Origin: Tubiluchus corallicola
Lineage: Eukaryota; Priapulida; Priapulimorpha; Priapulimorphida; Tubiluchidae
NCBI GenBank assembly: GCA_030141605.1
Contig: JAQGDQ010000030.1
Location: forward strand, 899,171-963,170
DNA length: 64,000 nucleotides
Reading direction: 5' to 3'
Shown: in pieces, positions 12,424 through 24,700 of the stretch
Numbering within the stretch: the stretch's first letter is position 1
How the letters are laid out: every line of letters begins with the position of its first letter
Position numbers and translations under genes: made by a program
Notes under the pieces: model-generated
The model's input: only the letters and a program-made list of their open reading frames with translations
Told to the model about the DNA's origin: nothing
Databases searched by the model: none

Positions 12424-13200
12424 TTGTTTTCTACTAAGTAAACGGGTTAGGGAACTACCGGTATGTGCCCCATATAGTGTCTCTCTTTAAAGCATTAGAT
12501 ACTTACTTTAATGTTATGATGCAATTAATGGGGCTAATAATGATGATGATATTATCGCAAAAAATATATATAAATTGTCAAGGACTATCCATCATTATTA
12601 CAAAGTTACTTTTTTTAAACAAATTTAGTTTGATTATGTAATAATTATCGATTCTCGACAGAAATCGTCCTACTTTGGCTAGTGTTGTACTCAGCGCCCT
12701 ACATGTGCATTAAGGTATAAACAACAAGAACAGGTAATGATGATGAAGAAATCTAACTTCCGGTTCGGTTGCAACATTTGTGTGAACGGTGCCATTCTCA
12801 CGACTAGCCCTCGTAACTAACCCACCCCCATCATTGTATACATTACCTTAACATCATTCATACTAAAGATTTAAAATGTCCATAGCGCAAAGAGCCCCAA
12901 TGATTCTACAGGGCAACGTGAAGTATTGAAGAAAACATTGAACAAAATTTTAAAGCAAAAGCGGACCCAGTCTTAAACTGTAGCCCGAACAATCTACTCC
13001 TTAAAATATTGTAAGCAAACATACAGTAACATTGTACTTTAATTTTCGCTTTCCTAAATACGTGCAACACGTTCATCGAATGGTGTTGAAAATTATGTTA
13101 GTTTGTGGTGTCATCAATAGTTGGGCTCGCCTGTCGTTAATTAAGTTTTTAATCTATTATTTTAATTTTAATTATCAAAAGCGCTTTTGCAGTATGAATC
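12424..13200. repeat. Dispersed repeat, copy A
   Basis: Two blocks match the 43-46 kb region in the same orientation. Block 1 (12424-12702) shares GTTATGATG, the 20-mer AATTGTCAAGGACTATCCAT and CTCAGCGCCCT-like sequence with 43204-43563. Block 2 (about 12945-13200) shares TTTTCGCTTTCC, GTGCAACAC, GAAAATTATGTTAGTTT and AGTTGGGCTCGCC with 45849-46400. The element type is unknown and no protein is recognised. Confidence 0.75.
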
Positions 13201-13807
13201 GTGTTAAAATATATCCTTTTTATCCTACTTACAAATGGGGTACTGTACGAAAAATCATCCTGTCTTCCTTTAACCGGGACACCAGCGAATGAAGATTATA
13301 ATTTTATTAAAGTAGCAATGGAGATGAGAAAACTAAGATGTTTTGCAAAGATGACTAAAACGAGCTAAAAAAGAAAGTTGTGATTGATGTCTTGTACATT
13401 TTCTCTGTATTTAAACGAGTTGTTAATGCCTGTTAATCAAACAGGGTGGGCAAGGTAATTGAAGGCCATGAATTGTCCAGGCAGCACACAATATCATCAC
13501 CATAATGGTCACGATCTTGTCATGATCACGACAAAAAAATGTTCAGAAAATGTATTGTCACCATGTTGGTAACGCATTCGAATTTTTTTGCCAGTATTGG
13601 TACAATATTGGACCAATATTGTAAACGCGTGGCTTACACATATTGTTAAAAAATGTTGGTACATTTTTAACATTGAAATCGCATTATACCTGTACTTTGT
13701 TACCGTGCATATTGTGGAAGGAGAACTCTATATATAATTATAGCCTTAGCCTCGATACAAGTACATGTATAATTGCTAATTGCTATGGCGTATGTCGTAT
13801 AATACCC

Positions 13808-13852
13808 ATAATAATGATAATAATAGTGATGATGATGATGATGATGATAATG

Positions 13853-13940
<88 letters not shown>

Positions 13941-13962
13941 CAACAACAACAACAACAACAAC

Positions 13963-13991
<29 letters not shown>
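13808..13991. repeat. Compound trinucleotide microsatellite (GAT)n(AAT)n(AAC)n(AAT)n
   Basis: A run of GAT-type units changes to about 80 bases of uninterrupted AAT, then about 30 bases of AAC, then AAT again. The long poly-Asn, poly-Ile, poly-Tyr and poly-Leu frames across it are consequences of the repeat, not genes. Confidence 0.97.
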
Positions 13992-13993
<2 letters not shown>

Positions 13994-15128
13994 TTCTTTA
14001 TAGGTATAAAATTTAGACATCATCAAACGGCAAACTACACATTAAAATTTAGTTGTATAACAACTGTTTCCACTGCTGTGAGCAACAGTCTTATCACTGG
14101 TTATACAACCAAATTTTGAATACATGCTTTACCGTTCAGTGATATAATTTTCCATATTATATAAGAATTTACACCACTATTCTCAACGTCGAATAATAAC
14201 AGTAGAAGTAATTTTTACCCCCGAAATAATTTGCAAAAGTTATGTACATAGTGTTGATCGAGCCACTCAAGCAATAAGTGGATTTTACCATCTTTGTTCA
14301 TAGTCGCATACGTGTTTGTTAAATTTTATAATTAATAATGATTCTATTTGCAGCATGTAACAAGATCTGTGGGCACTTGAAGTTTCAAAACTTGCTCGAT
14401 TATGACTGTGTGTCAATCAATTGCAAACTTCTGCAATTTTGGGATCAACTAATACAGTGAATTACCGAGATTACAGCACTGCGACTACCGTACGCTTACA
14501 CTACTGCATTTTCCTTTGCATAATTGCCTTATTAGAGCTGCTCAGCAAGGCCACAGGCGATAACATGGTGGTCTGAAAATTAGTCTTTGAGCTCAACGCT
14601 GATAAAAATAAGTAAAACTTTTCTTTACCTATTCAGTTACAAAACAACACTTCTTTTTCAAAAACAAGGTAGTTATAGTAATATGAATTATCATCAGCTT
14701 CACGTTTGAGTTTCAAAGTTTAATAACGCCTTCTATGAGAAATAAAAAATTCGCGAAAATTCTGCACATTTCATCCATAAAAATTTCTCGTTTTGCCACA
14801 TTTTACTATTTTGTTGATTCAATAAGCAAATGTGTGAAAGAGTATGTGAGAGTCACTGAACACGTTAATGAAGAAAAGAGTGAGTGAACGAAAAATTGAG
14901 TAAACACGTCAGGATGTCAGTTAGAATTTACAATTTAGAATTAGACTTTGCAAATTGAAGGGCATTGAAGGGCTTACAATGAACAGATTTGTACACAGAA
15001 GGTATTAACACATTACTATAATTTTTAATAACCTCGGGACAATATCGGCTAGGAAAAAAATTGTGCTTGTTGCTGCCCAGATTAATGGTAAACTGGAGTA
15101 AAAAGGTAAACAATAGTGTATAATGATG

Positions 15129-15268
15129 CTCTCTCTCTCACACATGAACACATGCACAGACATGCACTCGCACATGCACAAGCACGCACATGCATGCACG
15201 CATGCATGCACGAATGCACACACACACACACACACATGCACACGCACATACACACACACACACACACT
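15129..15268. repeat. CT then CA/CACG/CATG-rich simple repeat
   Basis: CTCTCTCT runs into about 130 bases of nearly perfect alternating pyrimidine-purine sequence (CACA, CATGCA, CACGCA, GCATGCATGCACG). Such tracts can adopt left-handed Z-DNA under superhelical stress. That is a property of the sequence class, not something shown here. Confidence 0.9.
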
Positions 15269-15816
15269 ACATTGAGTTAGGACAAAGTGCGAATTAGGCA
15301 AAAATTCGTAAGGATGTGGAGGAGCACTTGCTGAGAAGTGTAGCACAATGGTATAATAGCGATGTCTGAGTCAAGATAATAATAATGCCAAAAGAAAGAA
15401 AAAAGGCACATTTGATTGACAGCTACACTGCATAATTTCATAGGTTGAAATGACTGGTGAAATGAAAGTACATCCAAGTACATACCGTGGAGTAGTATTG
15501 CTATAATTATAGTAAATTATTATTGTACATTATACATCCATATTTACAACAGTCACTCAGTCAGAGAACGAGTCAACAAGTAAATCATAAATAAATGGTC
15601 TAAGCAAAAATATAGAAAATTAACGACACAAATAAATTTGCTGTACATGATAGAGAAATGACTCTGATGAATTAGGTGACTGCGATAATAAGCAAAAAGT
15701 GTGGCGCTAAAGATTGCATAGAAATCTGGCATTTAGAGCAGTGCATCTAAATTTTGTGATATTCCCATAATACTACAGTACCTGTATGAAATGCAAATTT
15801 GTATGTTGTCTTGTTT

Positions 15817-15877
15817 GGTAGTACCTAGTATTACCTAGTAATTTGGTAGTACCTAGTATCATATTACCTAGTAATTC
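15817..15877. repeat. Small tandem duplication with ACCTAGTA motif
   Basis: GGTAGTACCTAGTAT...ACCTAGTAATT occurs at 15817-15844 and again at 15845-15877, the second with a short insertion. ACCTAGTA is present four times. Confidence 0.8.
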
Positions 15878-16269
15878 TCTTTTCTGTGTTAATAATGTGC
15901 TGTTAAAGCAAAACCAGTTTCCAAAGCTACTTGACCACGTTCAATACGAATCTATAAGACGTATTGTCAAATTATCATTGAAAGCTTGTTTAGTCACTAA
16001 AGAAATAAAACTATATTAAGACTAGGACTAGAAGGTATTGTTAATAATTCAACTGTATTTATATACTCGCTGGGGTGAGGCGAATTTGACACTAACAAAT
16101 TTGGCCCATCTGGGGTCACCTAAAGGGCATCCACAGGGAATGTGTCAAACATATTGTGTAAGATATTCAAACAAAGCTTATACCAAGGCGGTTTGACGTT
16201 ATAACTGATGTTCATTAAAACATCTAGTGTCGTTGACAAATGACTCAATTCAATTTTCTTTATTTTGCA

Positions 16270-17290
16270 CAAGCGATATTATATGAATAAAATGATAATA
16301 ATAATAATAAATTTAAAATCTATTTGGTAGTACAGCCTTGATGTGTAGTAGTAGTTCTATCGTAAAATCAGTAGTTCTGCAACGTGTCATGCAGTTTCCT
16401 TTTTAAAAGAGCTACAGAACTTGCAGTTACCACATTCTCTGGAAGATTGTTCCATTGGTCAATGACCTTCAAACTGAAGACGTTATGATCGTGTGACAGT
16501 GCGGCTGTACATTTTCTTTAACTTATGTGGATGTCCCCTGATTCTTGTCTGATAATTTTTTGCAGTACCTCAGCATTCATGCTATACATCACGTATCTAA
16601 ACTTGCATACTTTCATCATGTCTCCTTGGACCTGTCTGTACCGCATACTAAAATCCAAGGCCTTTAGTTCTCCTTGTGAGGCAGTTCCTTTATCTCTGTA
16701 GCCATCCTTGTTGCTCTGTGAAGAACCCCCCCCCCCCCAATCAGCTTCTCATCTTTAACAACCTGGGTATCCATGCCATTATATCATATTAAAGATGTGG
16801 CTTGACTAATGCAACAAACAACAGTTTTAATGCCAGTCCATCCAAGAACTCATATTATCTTCTGATTAATCCAGTTTCTTATTAGCCTTACTTTGTGTTC
16901 AGATTAGGATGTTTTCTCGCAAATGTGTCGGACTACGGAGCAAACCTTGTTGCGAGTTACTGTCCGATAGTAAGAGTGAACTGACACTCCCTTTTTTACT
17001 TCTTGGAAGAAGTGTCGAGAGTAACTCACCGAGGCATTCACACTAAACAGTAACTCGCAGGAAAATCAATTTGCAGCAACTTTCGGATAGTTTGCAATAA
17101 CTTGCTGACTTTATCTTTTTTTGACAGAAGAGTACATCTTGGTGTCATCTGCACTGATCTGTGTAGGTAAGACTTCACAACCTCGGACGTGTAATTTATA
17201 TGTGTTACGAACAACACCGGACCAACTACACTCCCTTGTGGATTTCCTGACATTAGTGGTGACCATTCATATTTGTGACTGCTAACTATG
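16270..17290 (-). pseudogene. Decayed CR1-like LINE (RT motif B/C region and C-terminus)
   Basis: At 17038-17253 the minus strand encodes GNPQGSVVGPVLFVTHIN (motif B, normally GVPQGSVLGPLLF) and then a damaged motif C region in which the expected ADDTK reads as HRSVQMTPR after a frameshift, with SKKDKVSKLLQT after it. At 16270-16680 a second open part encodes YRQVQGDMMKVCK and VIDQWNNLPENVVTASSV, the CR1-type C-terminal motif (VVNxWNSLPexVVxAxS). Frameshifts and stops separate the two parts. A 13-base C run (16726-16738) and a 13-bp inverted repeat lie inside. Confidence 0.8.
16951..17059. repeat. 13-bp perfect inverted repeat inside the LINE relic
   Basis: TGCGAGTTACTGT (16951-16963) and ACAGTAACTCGCA (17047-17059) are perfect reverse complements 83 bases apart. 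The enclosed sequence does not look like LINE coding DNA, so a small MITE-like insertion is possible. Confidence 0.6.
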
Positions 17291-17851
17291 GCATCCTTTT
17301 AAGAATTGATGATCCAGCCAATCTGAACCCGCTTACCCAAATTTTGCATTAAATTGCACAAACAGCCTGCGAAAAAAATCAATTTGTGCAATTGCTTGGG
17401 GCATTTTAGAAAAAATAAATATACTACCAGAAAAAAACATGGTCTACAAACTGTTATTGTTTCATGTATGGAGGTGCTCATTGAACGAAATGTGAATAGT
17501 GTACTGAGAAGTTCTTTTTAACCCCCCTCACCTGCAGGAGCTGCATCTTATTAGGTACACTCAGTTGCTAAGTTACTGCTGCAGTTCACAATATTCTAAC
17601 TATGCTCATTCACATGGCAAAATTAGAAGTTTTAATCACTGTTTAAAATGTATGTACGTGTAGATGAATTTTAAGTGAAATTTTGAATCTGAAAGACAAA
17701 ATTATTACCTCTTCCTAGAGAGCCAGGTTAGCTAGCTTACACAAACAAATTAAAAAGTGATAATTTCACGGTGTGCTTATTTTTTTTCAGGTATATTGAT
17801 CTTTACTATGTTCATCACTCTAATAGCTTCTGCTCTCTAAAGTCTGTACCT

Positions 17852-18832
17852 ATGGCGTCAAAAATACCAGTTGCTGTTGAAAGTGATGACACAGAAGATG
17901 TCAGTATCAATGATGAGACGATAAGCACACCAGATTCCATGGATCAGAGCGAAAGAACTGCAATTGGTGTTGCAACGGATTCCACTGATACACAACCAAA
18001 CACATTGCAGGAGTATGCCGAAGCACCTGTTGAGGGGCTTCGGAGGTTAAGCTCACGGCATAAACACGTTGAAGACAACATGCCAAGCCCATTGAAAATT
18101 GATGAGCAGATCATTCCACCACGTGTAAATTGTGTCGAAAAACTGATCATTTGTTTAGACATGGCAGAGGAACCGGGTATTCAGCCATTCGCTTTGAGTG
18201 ATGGCACAAAGCACCAGTTCTATGACATGTTAAAAATTGCTATAGAAAAGTTTGTGAAGTTAAAGAATACTGTGAGCAAGAAACACGAGTTTGCTCTTAT
18301 TGTACTTCACAAGAAAGCACTCTGGGTACATGGCTTCACACGGGAACCAAAAGACTTCACATGCATTCTAGACGGGCTTCAAGGATCGCCAGATTTCTCA
18401 GAGTGTGATTTATCATCATTGTTCGAGTTGATTTACGAGAAAACCGAACTACCACGTGTGGACAGCCCATGCATTGTGCCGCCTCCTTATATAATCCGTG
18501 TTATAGTTATTTACAATAGATCACAATGTGTTCCCATGTTTGATGGCGGCCGTGAAGTGCTCGATATTTTACAGCGTTCACCATATTTTTTCACGGATGT
18601 TTTATATATTCATGATTTGCCAAATGACGATAATAAATGTGAAACTGCATTCGATATGTTATGCTCCTTGGACGATATGTGGCAAACTTCGTATATATTT
18701 GAGGTCACTCGAAATGGCACAAAATTACATGATTACATGGCAAGACTTTTAGCCCACCCACTACAACGGCCTCATCAAGACCTTTGTTCTTATAAGCTAC
18801 AGTGGGAATCTGGAACATCAGAAGAACACTGA
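17852..18832 (+). CDS. BABAM1: BRISC and BRCA1-A complex member 1 (MERIT40)
   Basis: 326 residues, close to the human 329. BABAM1 is the scaffold subunit that, with BRE/BRCC45 and the BRCC36 deubiquitinase, forms the K63-specific BRISC and BRCA1-A complexes. After a Ser/Thr/Asp-rich N-terminus comes a von Willebrand A-like domain at about residues 95-300: VEKLIICLDMAEEP, then KKHEFALIVLHKKALWVHG, FELIYEKTELPRV, PPPYIIRVIVIYNRSQC and SPYFFTDVLYIHD. The near-terminal MARLLAHPLQRP is strongly conserved in the family. The whole coding region is in one exon, preceded by an acceptor ending at 17790. The frame stays open back to that acceptor, so a few extra N-terminal residues are possible. Met at 17852 is preferred by length and family fit. 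A 5' UTR exon upstream is implied. Confidence 0.95.
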   Translation: MASKIPVAVESDDTEDVSINDETISTPDSMDQSERTAIGVATDSTDTQPNTLQEYAEAPVEGLRRLSSRHKHVEDNMPSPLKIDEQIIPPRVNCVEKLIICLDMAEEPGIQPFALSDGTKHQFYDMLKIAIEKFVKLKNTVSKKHEFALIVLHKKALWVHGFTREPKDFTCILDGLQGSPDFSECDLSSLFELIYEKTELPRVDSPCIVPPPYIIRVIVIYNRSQCVPMFDGGREVLDILQRSPYFFTDVLYIHDLPNDDNKCETAFDMLCSLDDMWQTSYIFEVTRNGTKLHDYMARLLAHPLQRPHQDLCSYKLQWESGTSEEH

Positions 18833-21495
18833 TGCTAGTGTAGCTAGAGTATTCTAGATATGTACGTCTGAGTATAACATCGTTATAGTGAACCTGTTAA
18901 GGACCCAGAAAAAATTAAACTATAACCTGAGATATTTTATATACGCAACTAATGTAATAATATTCATGTGCATGACTACTAGATGGACAAGCAATTAAGT
19001 GTATAAATAATGTATGTGTGGCATCATAAAGGATGTAAAGTACACTTAGAAGATGCTATCGAGTGTCAAGTGCTTTACTGTATGTTCAAATTCACGTGAA
19101 AAGTATTTTGCGTGATTTCATAACTAAAAGTTATTGAATGTTTCTTATTGAATTGTGTGTACAGTACACTGTACACGTTTAGTTGTAAATTTATCTGACA
19201 AGTTCAGTTAAGTCAATAAGAATCGAAAAGGCAGGAAATTTTGTTTGCACAAAATTTCTGTTTGTCCCTTGTACACGTTTTTGCAGTAAGATTCATTACT
19301 CAATGAAATATCTTATGAGTGAGCTGCCAGTGTTTGTATTTAAACTACATGTAGTTAGGTGCCAAACCACTCAGCGACTTGCATTGTTTTTATAGAGCTA
19401 GTAGACAAAATGACCTTTTAACATGATGTCATGTTAACAACTCCGTATGCTACATGCCCAACAACTTTTTGCAGCACTAAGAATGATGGGCTAAACTTCA
19501 GTAAAGTACACAGTAAAAAACTTTCTAATGTAGGAACTGGGGTCCCATAAAAAGTCTGCATTATGCAATAATCGAGTATGCTGTATTCAAAGCTTTTATA
19601 CTAGTTAAATAAATGATAAAAGTTCTATTTTGAGAGTTCGCATTACCTGGTTGTATGCAATAAACCATGTTTGCTATAATGGTGTTATACTGTAATTAAC
19701 CTTGCTGTAGCTCAAATCAAATCTAGTGGCAAATCCACCCACTATGATTAACACCATATTGAATACTACTTTTGCATGTGCGGTTAAGCTTAAGACAATG
19801 CATGTAATTTTAATTTGCCATTTAGAAATCATTGTATTTCGCACTTGGCTTAAAGTTATGCATGTAAAGTCATACCTGCTGTGCATATGTTGCCATGTTA
19901 ATCTGTCATTTTGTAAATTACAATTCACAAATTCTACTGTAGCATTCCATTTTATAAAAGTATGAAGATTTATGACATCACATGGAATTTCTCTTGCAAT
20001 GCAAAATTATTTGATCAACTAAGCTCTCCCAGCTTTTGTCACAGCATAGTTATTTGCTTCGTAAAATTTGCAAACTGTTATTTGTATTGTACATTTTTTA
20101 CTGTTGCCCATATTAGAAGGCAACTATAGTTAGTCAGATGAGTTCGCAAGTCTGTCTCTCAACAATTTCTTGCTCTAGTGCTGAAACAATCCAAGCTGAT
20201 TTGTACAGTAAGCTTAGGTGTACTCTTTATTTTGAATGATTAGATTTTAAAAGGAGCAAGACAGGCAACTGATTGACTGCATACATAAAACCATATAAAC
20301 TTTTCACTGGTAAGATAGTAATTTGTCTTAGTTGACACACTACATATTCTAATTACATTCTAATTAAGTTCTTACATCAGCTATAATTTCTGTATTACAA
20401 CCACACAGAACGCTTTACTAAATGTAATCACTTTGAAATAATTTCATTTTCTGGAATATTCCGTCTCGATTAGTTCAGGAAACTGAATTAATTCACTTCG
20501 CCGATTTCTCACATTATAGAATGAATGTCATGTACAATATACAGTATGTACAAAATAAATACATTCCTGCAAATCTTTGTTTTTGACAATTTATTGTATA
20601 CAAAGTTGTAAATTACGAATACCATACGGAGAATATTTCCAGAATGTTTGTTTAGCACATTGGACCAATGTCAAAGATTCTACAATCAGCGTAATCTGCA
20701 GTTATATCATTACCATGTCCAGACTTCTAAAGGGTATTTTAACAAGGAAATTACAGTACTGCTGATCTCTCAAAAAAACTTTAGCTGACAGAACAGCATC
20801 ATGAAAAGAACAGTAGTATTATAAAACTACTAAAAAAGAATCAGAATTTACATGCCAATTATCATTTAAATGTTTGCAAAATTATAAAGTAAGCTAATTG
20901 TACAATTGGAAACAACGACATACCTGTAAAAGATGGGTTACGTGAACACAAAACAAAATATAATGTTCCTTGTACGACTTAACACGATCTATACAGTACC
21001 ACAATAAGATTATTCATGCATATCGTATGCAGCTAGCAAATTCATTTGTGTATATGCTTATTTAGAAATTTAAGTGAATATTAAAAATGCTTTAGCCAAT
21101 TACGATCTTTTTATTAACTGCACTGAAACATCCGCACAAACTATATAGCATTTTAAAATGGCCAATAGCAACGTCAATCGGAACTCCTAAGTTCAGAAAA
21201 AAATTGTATGATCAAGAAATATAAAACTAAAAAAAGCACAATAAATTCAAAACAAAATTATTAAAAAGAAATTATACAATAAAATGACAACGCTAAAAAA
21301 TTGTACAAACCAAAGCAACAGGTTTGTGTTATCAAAAACAGTTAGGGCAAAGAGTCTCATCTTCAATTCTGCCTCTATGAGTTTGTGACACTAAAATTTA
21401 CAAACCAAACAGTTTAGTCCCACTGGTACAAAGAATGGCAAATATTAACATACGAAAATTACATCATAATACCTTCATGGCACAAGTAAGTTCAT
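18833..21495. other. 3' UTRs and intergenic sequence between convergent genes
   Basis: BABAM1 (+) and the large zinc-finger gene (-) converge here. No additional coding region is recognised. TTTATT at 21496-21501 is a plausible minus-strand AATAAA for the zinc-finger gene, about 220 bases after its stop. Confidence 0.5.
19608..19664 (+). terminator. Candidate polyadenylation signals for BABAM1
   Basis: AATAAA occurs at 19608-19613 and again at 19659-19664, about 780 and 830 bases after the stop. No closer canonical signal was seen. Confidence 0.35.
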
Positions 21496-21719
21496 TTTAT
21501 TTTTAGGCTGATGCAAAATTGCATGCTGCAAACTGTTTAAATGTTGCATCTAGGAATGTTCCATCAGTTATCAAAATTTCACAAGCAGCTTGTCCTGTTA
21601 ATGCGAAGCAGGTAATACTTCCTAAGAAGTATTCAACTATTTTATCACATAAACTACTATGCAAGACTAGCAACTGTTATAATAGATGTTTGTTACAAAA
21701 AACGAACCCGACTGCAAGC

Positions 21720-24700
21720 CTACTGCTGCTCATTTTCATTCAGTGTAATAAATATCTGATCAGAACTGTCCATATTGTAAGGTATTTCCAAAAGAATCGG
21801 CTCTCGTCCTTCTTGCTGTACTAACAGCACTCTCTTCTCTGGCTTAGCTGTGTCACCAGAGCCCATACCTGAACTTTCAGTTAAATCTCCCGCTTTCTCA
21901 GTATAAGCCAACTTTTTATGTGGTGTCTCGTTCACATCCTGCTGCATTTCTAATGTGTCCTGCGTCAACTCCGCTGGTGGAATCGGTAGTGGCTCAGCAT
22001 CTTCAGCGTCCGGTTGGAATTCTAATGACCCCTCCAACTCCGGTGGTAAAACAAAGGATCCGTCTTCTTGCTGATAAATAAAGATCTGCTTCTGTTCTGG
22101 AGTTTCTTCCTTCTCCAGCATATTTTCAGCCGCATCTATATCCTCCTCTTGAGATTGCGGCTGAGCTTGATCTACTCCTTCCAAAACATCAATAGCACTA
22201 TCTGCTTCTGCACGTTGGACATCCTGGCTTGCACTCACTTGAGTTTCATCTGTTTTTGCTTCCGACAAAGCAGGTCCAATGTATCCAGAGGGATATAGCA
22301 CTAGATGACCTTTGGAAGTTGTGCCCACGTCATTTACGGTTAACTGGTCCTGACTATTTGAGTCTTCACCTTCTCTAGCAAGCATGGCTTCAAGTTCATT
22401 CTGTATACCTTCTGCCACTTCTCGCTTTTCGTGCATTGCCCTATGCTTGAGAAACTGAGGCCGTCTGTTGTATGATTTCCCACAATCTTGACAAGTATAC
22501 TGAGGTTGTTGTGCTGTTTCAGCATGTGTCTGCATATGCTTGGTGAAGTTACCAATGTGAACAAATACCTTATTGCAATGCTCGCATGTAAACAGCTTTC
22601 GTTCTTCTTCATGAGTTGTCATATGAGCATTGTAGTACGATGTTGTACTGAACGCCTTGTTACAGATGTTACACTTATAAGGGAGAAATTCGTCATGTGT
22701 AGGCATATGTGCCATCAAGGCCCGTTCCACTGCAAATTTCATTCCACAAAAATTACACTTCAGTAAATGCTCCTCTGAATGCTCTTGTCGCCGGTGATTT
22801 TTGAACTCAATAGCATTATTAAACTTTAGCTCGCACATGTCACAACTGATCAGGCGATCTGCAGAATGAGACCTCTGGTGAATTAATAAAGAAGTTATGT
22901 TCATGAAGTTAATGCCGCAGACATCGCAATGATAGTTCTTTTGAACTTCATGAGTCACTGTGTGAAGCAACAATGAAGCGCGCGATGTGAATTCTAAGTC
23001 ACAAGCTCCACAAGCATATGGCTTCCGTGACGGCTCCTCTCTTGTCTTGTACATTAGCCTATCTTGCCTAGCTTTCTGCACAATTTCACTGTGTTCCACT
23101 TCACGATGATAGAACAGTTCCCAGCGCTGCGAGTACTCCTTGCCGCAGATGGAGCAGGCAAACTGTTTCTTATTATCTGCACGATGGACCTCCCTCTCAT
23201 GTCTTGCCAGATTCTTGCGAAGAACAAAGCTCATGTTGCACTGCCCACATACAAAAGGACGAATGCCCATGTGCATTTTCATGTGCTGTGTCCTGTTACC
23301 ACAACTAGTAAATGTCTTAGTGCACTGAGAGCATTTGTATGGCCTATCTGTATTTTCTTCTGTAGGTTTAGGGGTTTCACCAGGAGTTTTTGCAGCTTCA
23401 GACTCTGGTGGTTTCTCATGGAACTTTTCATGCATACGTAATGCAGTAAATGACATGAAAACTGCATTACAGGTACCACACTTTATGCCTGCCTTTTCTG
23501 GATGCATCTCACTTACGTGTTGGTTGTAATCCATCAAGGTTGAAAAAGTCAGTTCGCAAGTTACACATGGGTATGATTCGTCAACATGCATCGTGCGCTT
23601 ATGTTTTTTCAGTCCGTGTAGTGTTATGAAATTAATTCCACAAACATCGCAAACCAGGTTTGTTAAAACTGGCTTCTTTTCCTTCTTTGGTGTTTTAGGC
23701 CTCTTTGCACCTTCCTTCGTGCAAACCTCATTTTTAATATGACGCTCAAGAGTCTTCCTTGTTGAAAACGTAAAATTACATTTTTCACAGGTATGTTTTC
23801 TTATGATTGCTGCTTCAATGGAAATGTCACCATCGTCAGCATTATTTTCTTTATTCTCGTCAGCTTCTTGGGTTTCCATTTCAATACTGCTTGACATAGT
23901 ACGTTGTCGTTTCGCTGGAGACCCAGGAAGGAATTCTTCATCTCCTTCTTGGGTATCTGCTTCCAAATCATCATAGCTATAATCTGGCAAAATCCTCTTT
24001 TTTGGGGTGCGATGCGAAGATCTTCCAGTACGACTTTCACTGGCTGATTCATCACGAGACGTATCAAGAGTTTCTTCATCTTCGTCTATTTCTTCAGTGT
24101 AAAACCGCTTAGTCGACCCTTTTGGTCTTCCACGACCCCTTTTAACTACAGGTACAATATCAATTGGTACTTCTCTGACTTCTTCTACTACAACATCATC
24201 TACAGGATGGACTTCACGCATATGGTAAGCCAGAATATCCTGATGAGCAAAACTGGCACTGCAAATATGGCACATACTAGCTCCCCCAGTCTTTGAGTGC
24301 TGCATCTTTGAATGTGCGTCAAGTTCTGTTTGAGATGCCACTGCTAGTCCACAGTGCTCACACACAACGTGCTCCTGTACAACGTGCGCTCCCAGCTTAG
24401 ATAACTGATCAAATTCAGTATTACAAGCTTCACAGATGAATGGTGCTCCACCGGCTTGCAATGCAACATTTCGGATTGACTTTGTTCTAATATTAGTTTT
24501 GGCTGTGGCAGTTGTGGGTCTCTTTCGTTCTGTTGCTTCAGGCGATGAGCTTCTTGAGGACAATGGTGATTCAATCTTCTGTTTTTTAGCAGACGCCTTT
24601 TCGACTTTCTCAAAAGCCTTCATACAAACCTTGTTTTTAACATGCTGATCAAGAGTTTTTTTAAGATCAAACGAAAAGTTGCAGATAGGACAGATGTATT

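Larger units (their letters stand above)
13992..16269. other. Intergenic with simple repeats, no gene recognised
   Basis: No domain-bearing frame was found. It contains an alternating purine-pyrimidine tract (15129-15268) and a small duplicated block (15817-15877). A first, non-coding exon of BABAM1 could lie here but is not recognisable. Confidence 0.4.

Noticed and set aside
13643-14119. Long open frames with poly-Ile, poly-Asn, poly-Tyr or poly-Leu
   Set aside because: They are produced by the trinucleotide microsatellite in every frame and have no domain, splice or homology support.
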